This document shows, in pieces, positions 60,790 to 64,000 of a DNA stretch of 64,000 nt. This stretch comes from Litsea cubeba (taxonomy: Eukaryota > Streptophyta > Magnoliopsida > Laurales > Lauraceae). Numbering within the stretch: the stretch's first letter is position 1; each line of letters opens with the position of its first letter. The stretch is from the NCBI GenBank assembly GCA_012931725.1, contig CM022946.1, positions 112,245,819 through 112,309,818 on the forward strand. Reading direction: 5' to 3'. A program made the position numbers and the translations under genes. The notes under the pieces were generated by a model. That model was not told where the DNA came from. It saw nothing but the letters and a program-made list of their open reading frames with translations, and did not search any database.

Positions 60790-62625
60790 CCATAGGTCCC
60801 TAAGCCCACACATTTTTATTTTTCAGGACTAAATTACCCTTCCAACTATTTTAGGCATAAAATTTTGAAATTTCAAATTTCAAATTTTATATTATCCATC
60901 TTCTTCTGCAATGAGCCTAGGTTTAGATCGGAATAGATATAAGGCTTTCATCAGAGGGCTCCTTCGTTTGTTTTCTGCAACCAGTTGGAAGAAGAAGATG
61001 AAGTTGCAATTGTGTTGCCTCGGGATTAATGCGTCCTAAGTCAATAAACCCAAGCAAGGAGACTCACGTGTTCTTTCTTTCCAGAAGCAATTGTATTGTC
61101 TTCTCATTCGCATCGGGTTTCGTGCGTACACTTCCCATTCTTTTTCTTTCTTTCCAGTGAAAGAGAAGCACATGGTTGGTGGATGTGTTGTTTCTTCTTC
61201 TCCTCGGTACGCGTGCAAGAAGAGGAAGAAACTCTTTACAGGTTGGGTGAGTCCGACCCGATCATAACCCGACCCGACCCATATTTTATTTTAGTCCATC
61301 TACCAGCAGGCGCTGGTACAACCGGAGGTGAAGATTGCAGCCCGACTGCATTCCTTCTTCCTCAAGTTAGGTGGTGGCGCAACAGCAGCAGGACCGTCAT
61401 TTTTTTGATAGCTGCAGATCGCGATCCTTTGGCGGTGGCGATTGGAGAAGGAGGCAGCGCCGAAGAAAAGAGGCGATGTGAAGGCGGCAACACTCCTTCC
61501 TCAGGCATCGCACAGCTGCCTTTTTTGCTTTTCCCGGATCAGAAGTATCTGTTACGAGCCCCCGATCACGGATTCGATTTCATCGGCTGAAATCCCGTAG
61601 CCAATAATCTGAAGCGCTCCGAGATCCGAGACTGATTCGAAGATGCGGCGCACGGAATTTTCGTCTCGGGATAAAAGGGAAGGTAGATCGATCTTTGAAG
61701 GATTCCAAATTGCAGACAGGATAGAGGATCTGTGTTCGTCGTTTTTTGCTCTGTTTTTGTCTTTTGTCAAATTCCGTGGAGGACCGACATCTCCCCGGTG
61801 ATCGCTTTTGGCTCTGTTTATCTTTTTTATCAAATTGATCTGAGTTTTTGTCAAATTTATCTGAATTTTGTTCAAATTTATCTGAATTTTTATCAAATTT
61901 AACTGAGTGTTGTTCAAATTTATCTGTTTTCTGTCATATTTTTTTGTGTTTTTGGTAAATTTATCTGAGTTTTGTTCAAATTTATCCGAGTTTTTGTCAA
62001 ATTTATCTGAGTATTGTTCAAATTTATCTGTTTTCTGTCATATTTCTTCGTATTTTTGGTAAATTTATCTGAGTTTTTTAGCAAATTTATTTACGGTTTT
62101 TGAAATCTATATGCGTTTTTAAATTTATTTGCGTCTTTTGAAATTTATTTCTATCTTTTCAAATTTATTGCATTTTTTGAAATTATTGTATTTTTTAAAA
62201 ATTATTTTCGTTATTTTAAATTTATTTACATTTTTTGAAATTTTCTTTGCATCTTTTGAGATTTATTTGAGTCTTTTGAAATTTATTTATATTTTCTGAA
62301 ATTTACTTGGATATTTTGAAACTTATTTGCATCTTTTTAAATTTATTTGCGTTATTTGATTATATATTGCGTTTTTTTTTAAATTTATTGCATTTTTTGA
62401 AATGATTTCATTTTTTAAAATTTATTTTCGTTATTTTGAAATTAATTTGTTTGTTTTTAGAATTTATTTGAAAATCTGGGGATTCCATTAATCATGGGCA
62501 ATTAAATGTTAGTTGGCCATTAAAAATGAGATATGCCACCAATCATGTGTTATGATTTAAAGAAAGGGTAAATTAGACATTTCAGGTATGAAAAAGTATA
62601 GGAGGGACCTTTGGCTCTATGACTT
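60790..62625. mobile_element. Pack-MULE-like element
   Basis: The left end (GCCATAGGTCCCT near 60788-60800, then TAAATTACCCTT near 60829) and the complement of the right end (GCCAAAGGTCCCT, then TAATTTACCCTT, 62562-62615) are imperfect inverted repeats of about 50 bp. The interior has a GC-rich part (60900-61800), possibly captured genomic sequence, and an AT-rich 21-bp-period array. No transposase seen. A 9-bp duplication was not found, so the class is inferred. Confidence 0.45.
61833..62470 (+). repeat. Array of about thirty 20-24 bp repeats
   Basis: Early units read (T)CAAATTTATCTGA(G/A)TTTT(T)G. Later ones drift to GAAATTTATTTGC(A/G)TCTTTT. A higher-order unit of 104 bp, starting CAAATTTATCTGTTTTCTGT at 61915 and 62019, is present twice. 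The core word also forms the inverted cluster at 29640-29826. Confidence 0.88.
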
Positions 62626-62640
62626 TTTTTGCCCCCCATG

Positions 62641-63170
62641 AAGTATTACTCTCGGCGATTTAAATTGTGCGAGTCTGGATGCCAAGATTAGAAGAAAAGT
62701 AAAGCCACCAATGTGAGTGTCATTAGTCCAATTTTGTTTGGATACAAAAAGAAGAGTAGAGTACAATAAAGTCATCGATTTCTCCATGCTCCGCATTTAT
62801 GAGAAATAACTTTTTTTGTCATTTAATATATTTACTCTTTAGTTCTTCCTGTTTTCTTTACTCTTGATTTAATTTTTTTAGTTTCCTTTACTCCTTCCAT
62901 GCAGTATTAGAGTATCTATAATTTTGGAAAACCACCATGCACGGCCCACCTTATTATAAATTATAGGTGAGCCATTCAAACCCAATGATTATAAGTTATA
63001 ACAATCAATTTAGAGGCCCAAAGTTCAATTGCCACATTCGAGAAACATACGATCAAGTACCCACTGTCATTAGAAACAATATTTTAAGTAGCTACCATAT
63101 CATAAGGGTAACATTTAACTTAGTGACCTCTTTATTTCTTAATTTTGTTATTATTATTATTACTACTACT
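62641..63170. other. Intergenic, nothing recognised
   Basis: AT-rich sequence without gene-family signals. An ATT microsatellite-like patch lies near 63145-63175. Confidence 0.5.
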
Positions 63171-63173
63171 ATT

Positions 63174-64000
63174 GATGTGATATTTATCAATCATATAATA
63201 CCGCAAGTGCACGGGTGTCTAAATGAGACAGTGACAAGAACGGGTCGAACCCACAGGGAGCTAATTAAAGAAACTTTTAGATTAAGAAAACTAATTAACT
63301 AACAATTAAGGAAAATTTTGATTATTTAAAAATAAAAGAAAGCAACTAATTTAGAAATATGAAAATTACCAATTAATGAAAGTGATTGGAGCATATGAAT
63401 CCAATAAGCATCCACCAATTATTTATCAAGTAACCCTAACTTATTCCAATTTTTACTTCAAATCAAAGACAAATCAATGTTTTTAATTTGGAAAATCTAA
63501 CTTTAAAAACCCATTTTTAATTATAGAATCCAAAACCCAAGACTTCCTTCACCTCATAAAAGATAAAAAAACAATCTAAGCATTACCCATCAAAAGTAAG
63601 TATAAACCATCAAAAAGATCTAAGTCCTAAGCATGGCCTATCAAACCTAAGCATGGATAGTCAAAAATCAATTTTTATTATCAGAAATTAAGAATGGAGA
63701 TTTGCCTAGGGCACGAAGACAAGTCTATTAATAAAAAAACATAAAGATATGCAAACAAGTTAGAACTACTAGACAAATAAAAAGTAATCACTTATCTTCA
63801 TCCATCACTCTAATCAAAACTAGCCCGCCATTGCAAAGAAGACTTCTTGATTTGTCATTAAAGATTGCATTTTTACAATGCCACCTTCAAGTACTTGCTT
63901 GGACAAGGCCCAAATCTACCCAAAATAAAAAATATGGAGAACTAGACTAGAACTAGAACTAGAACTAGAAAAGGGAAAAAAAGACAAAGAGAATGGCTTG
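63174..64000 (+). mobile_element. Probable start of a Tat/Ogre-type gypsy LTR, cut by the window end
   Basis: TGTGATATTTATCAATC, then CGCAAGTGCACGGGTGTC and GGGTCGAACCCACAGGGAGC (63202-63261), resembles the conserved first 100 bases of LTRs of Tat-lineage gypsy elements, where a GCAAGTGCACGG box and a CGAACCCACAGGGA box stand about 40 bp apart. The element would continue beyond 64000. A short (CTAGAA)n run lies at 63942-63970. Confidence 0.45.

Noticed and set aside
61096..61590. 164-aa plus-strand open stretch
   Set aside because: Low-complexity start and no family motif. It sits in the GC-rich interior of a MULE-like element, so it is more likely captured or random sequence.
61552..61917. 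121-aa minus-strand open stretch with seven-residue repeats
   Set aside because: The repeats come directly from the 21-bp array and no known domain follows. Kept only as part of the array finding.
61833..62470. CRISPR-like array
   Set aside because: Units are contiguous without unique spacers, and the sequence is plant nuclear DNA.

Overview
This window is nuclear DNA of a flowering plant. Two low-copy genes with GT-AG introns and plant-specific protein families sit in sequence packed with plant LTR retrotransposons and small DNA transposons. The species cannot be fixed from the sequence. The repeat-rich introns, long LTRs and large intergenic gaps suggest a medium to large woody-plant type genome (inference).

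Layout. Positions 1-16902 hold a nest of insertions in the last exon of a HAK/KUP potassium transporter gene. Only about 200 codons of its 3' end remain (16300-16902). A minus-strand Ty3/gypsy element (LTR 14021-16298, primer site, decayed gag) abuts the exon. A Ty1/copia element (519-12750) split that gag gene with a 5-bp target duplication. A 2.5-kb solo LTR (8651-11194, duplication TTAAT) then entered the copia 3' LTR. Another gypsy-type LTR ends at 342. Positions 18260-21874 carry a complete 3.6-kb LTR element with a gag gene and no pol, flanked by CAATT. Positions 22591-25505 carry a gypsy-type solo LTR flanked by TATGA. Positions 25506-32885 are intergenic, with a MULE-like element, a nested hAT-like element and a GC-rich LTR-like stretch.

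Gene space. A REVEILLE (RVE6/RVE8-type) MYB-like clock transcription factor gene runs on the plus strand in nine coding exons (32886-45090). A CBE1-type gene, encoding a plant eIF4E-binding cap-complex protein, runs on the minus strand in at least ten coding exons (59083-48273). The two genes converge tail to tail across about 3.2 kb. Several introns of both contain MITEs; two hAT-like copies have perfect 8-bp target duplications.

Positions 60060-64000 hold the CBE1 promoter side, a Pack-MULE-like element with a long 21-bp-period array, and the start of a probable Tat/Ogre-type LTR that runs off the window.

No RNA genes, CRISPR arrays or bacterial features were seen. The least expected items are the gag-only retrotransposon, the four-layer nest in the transporter exon, the two MULE-like elements sharing one short motif family, and a six-unit, 140-bp tandem array in RVE intron 1.
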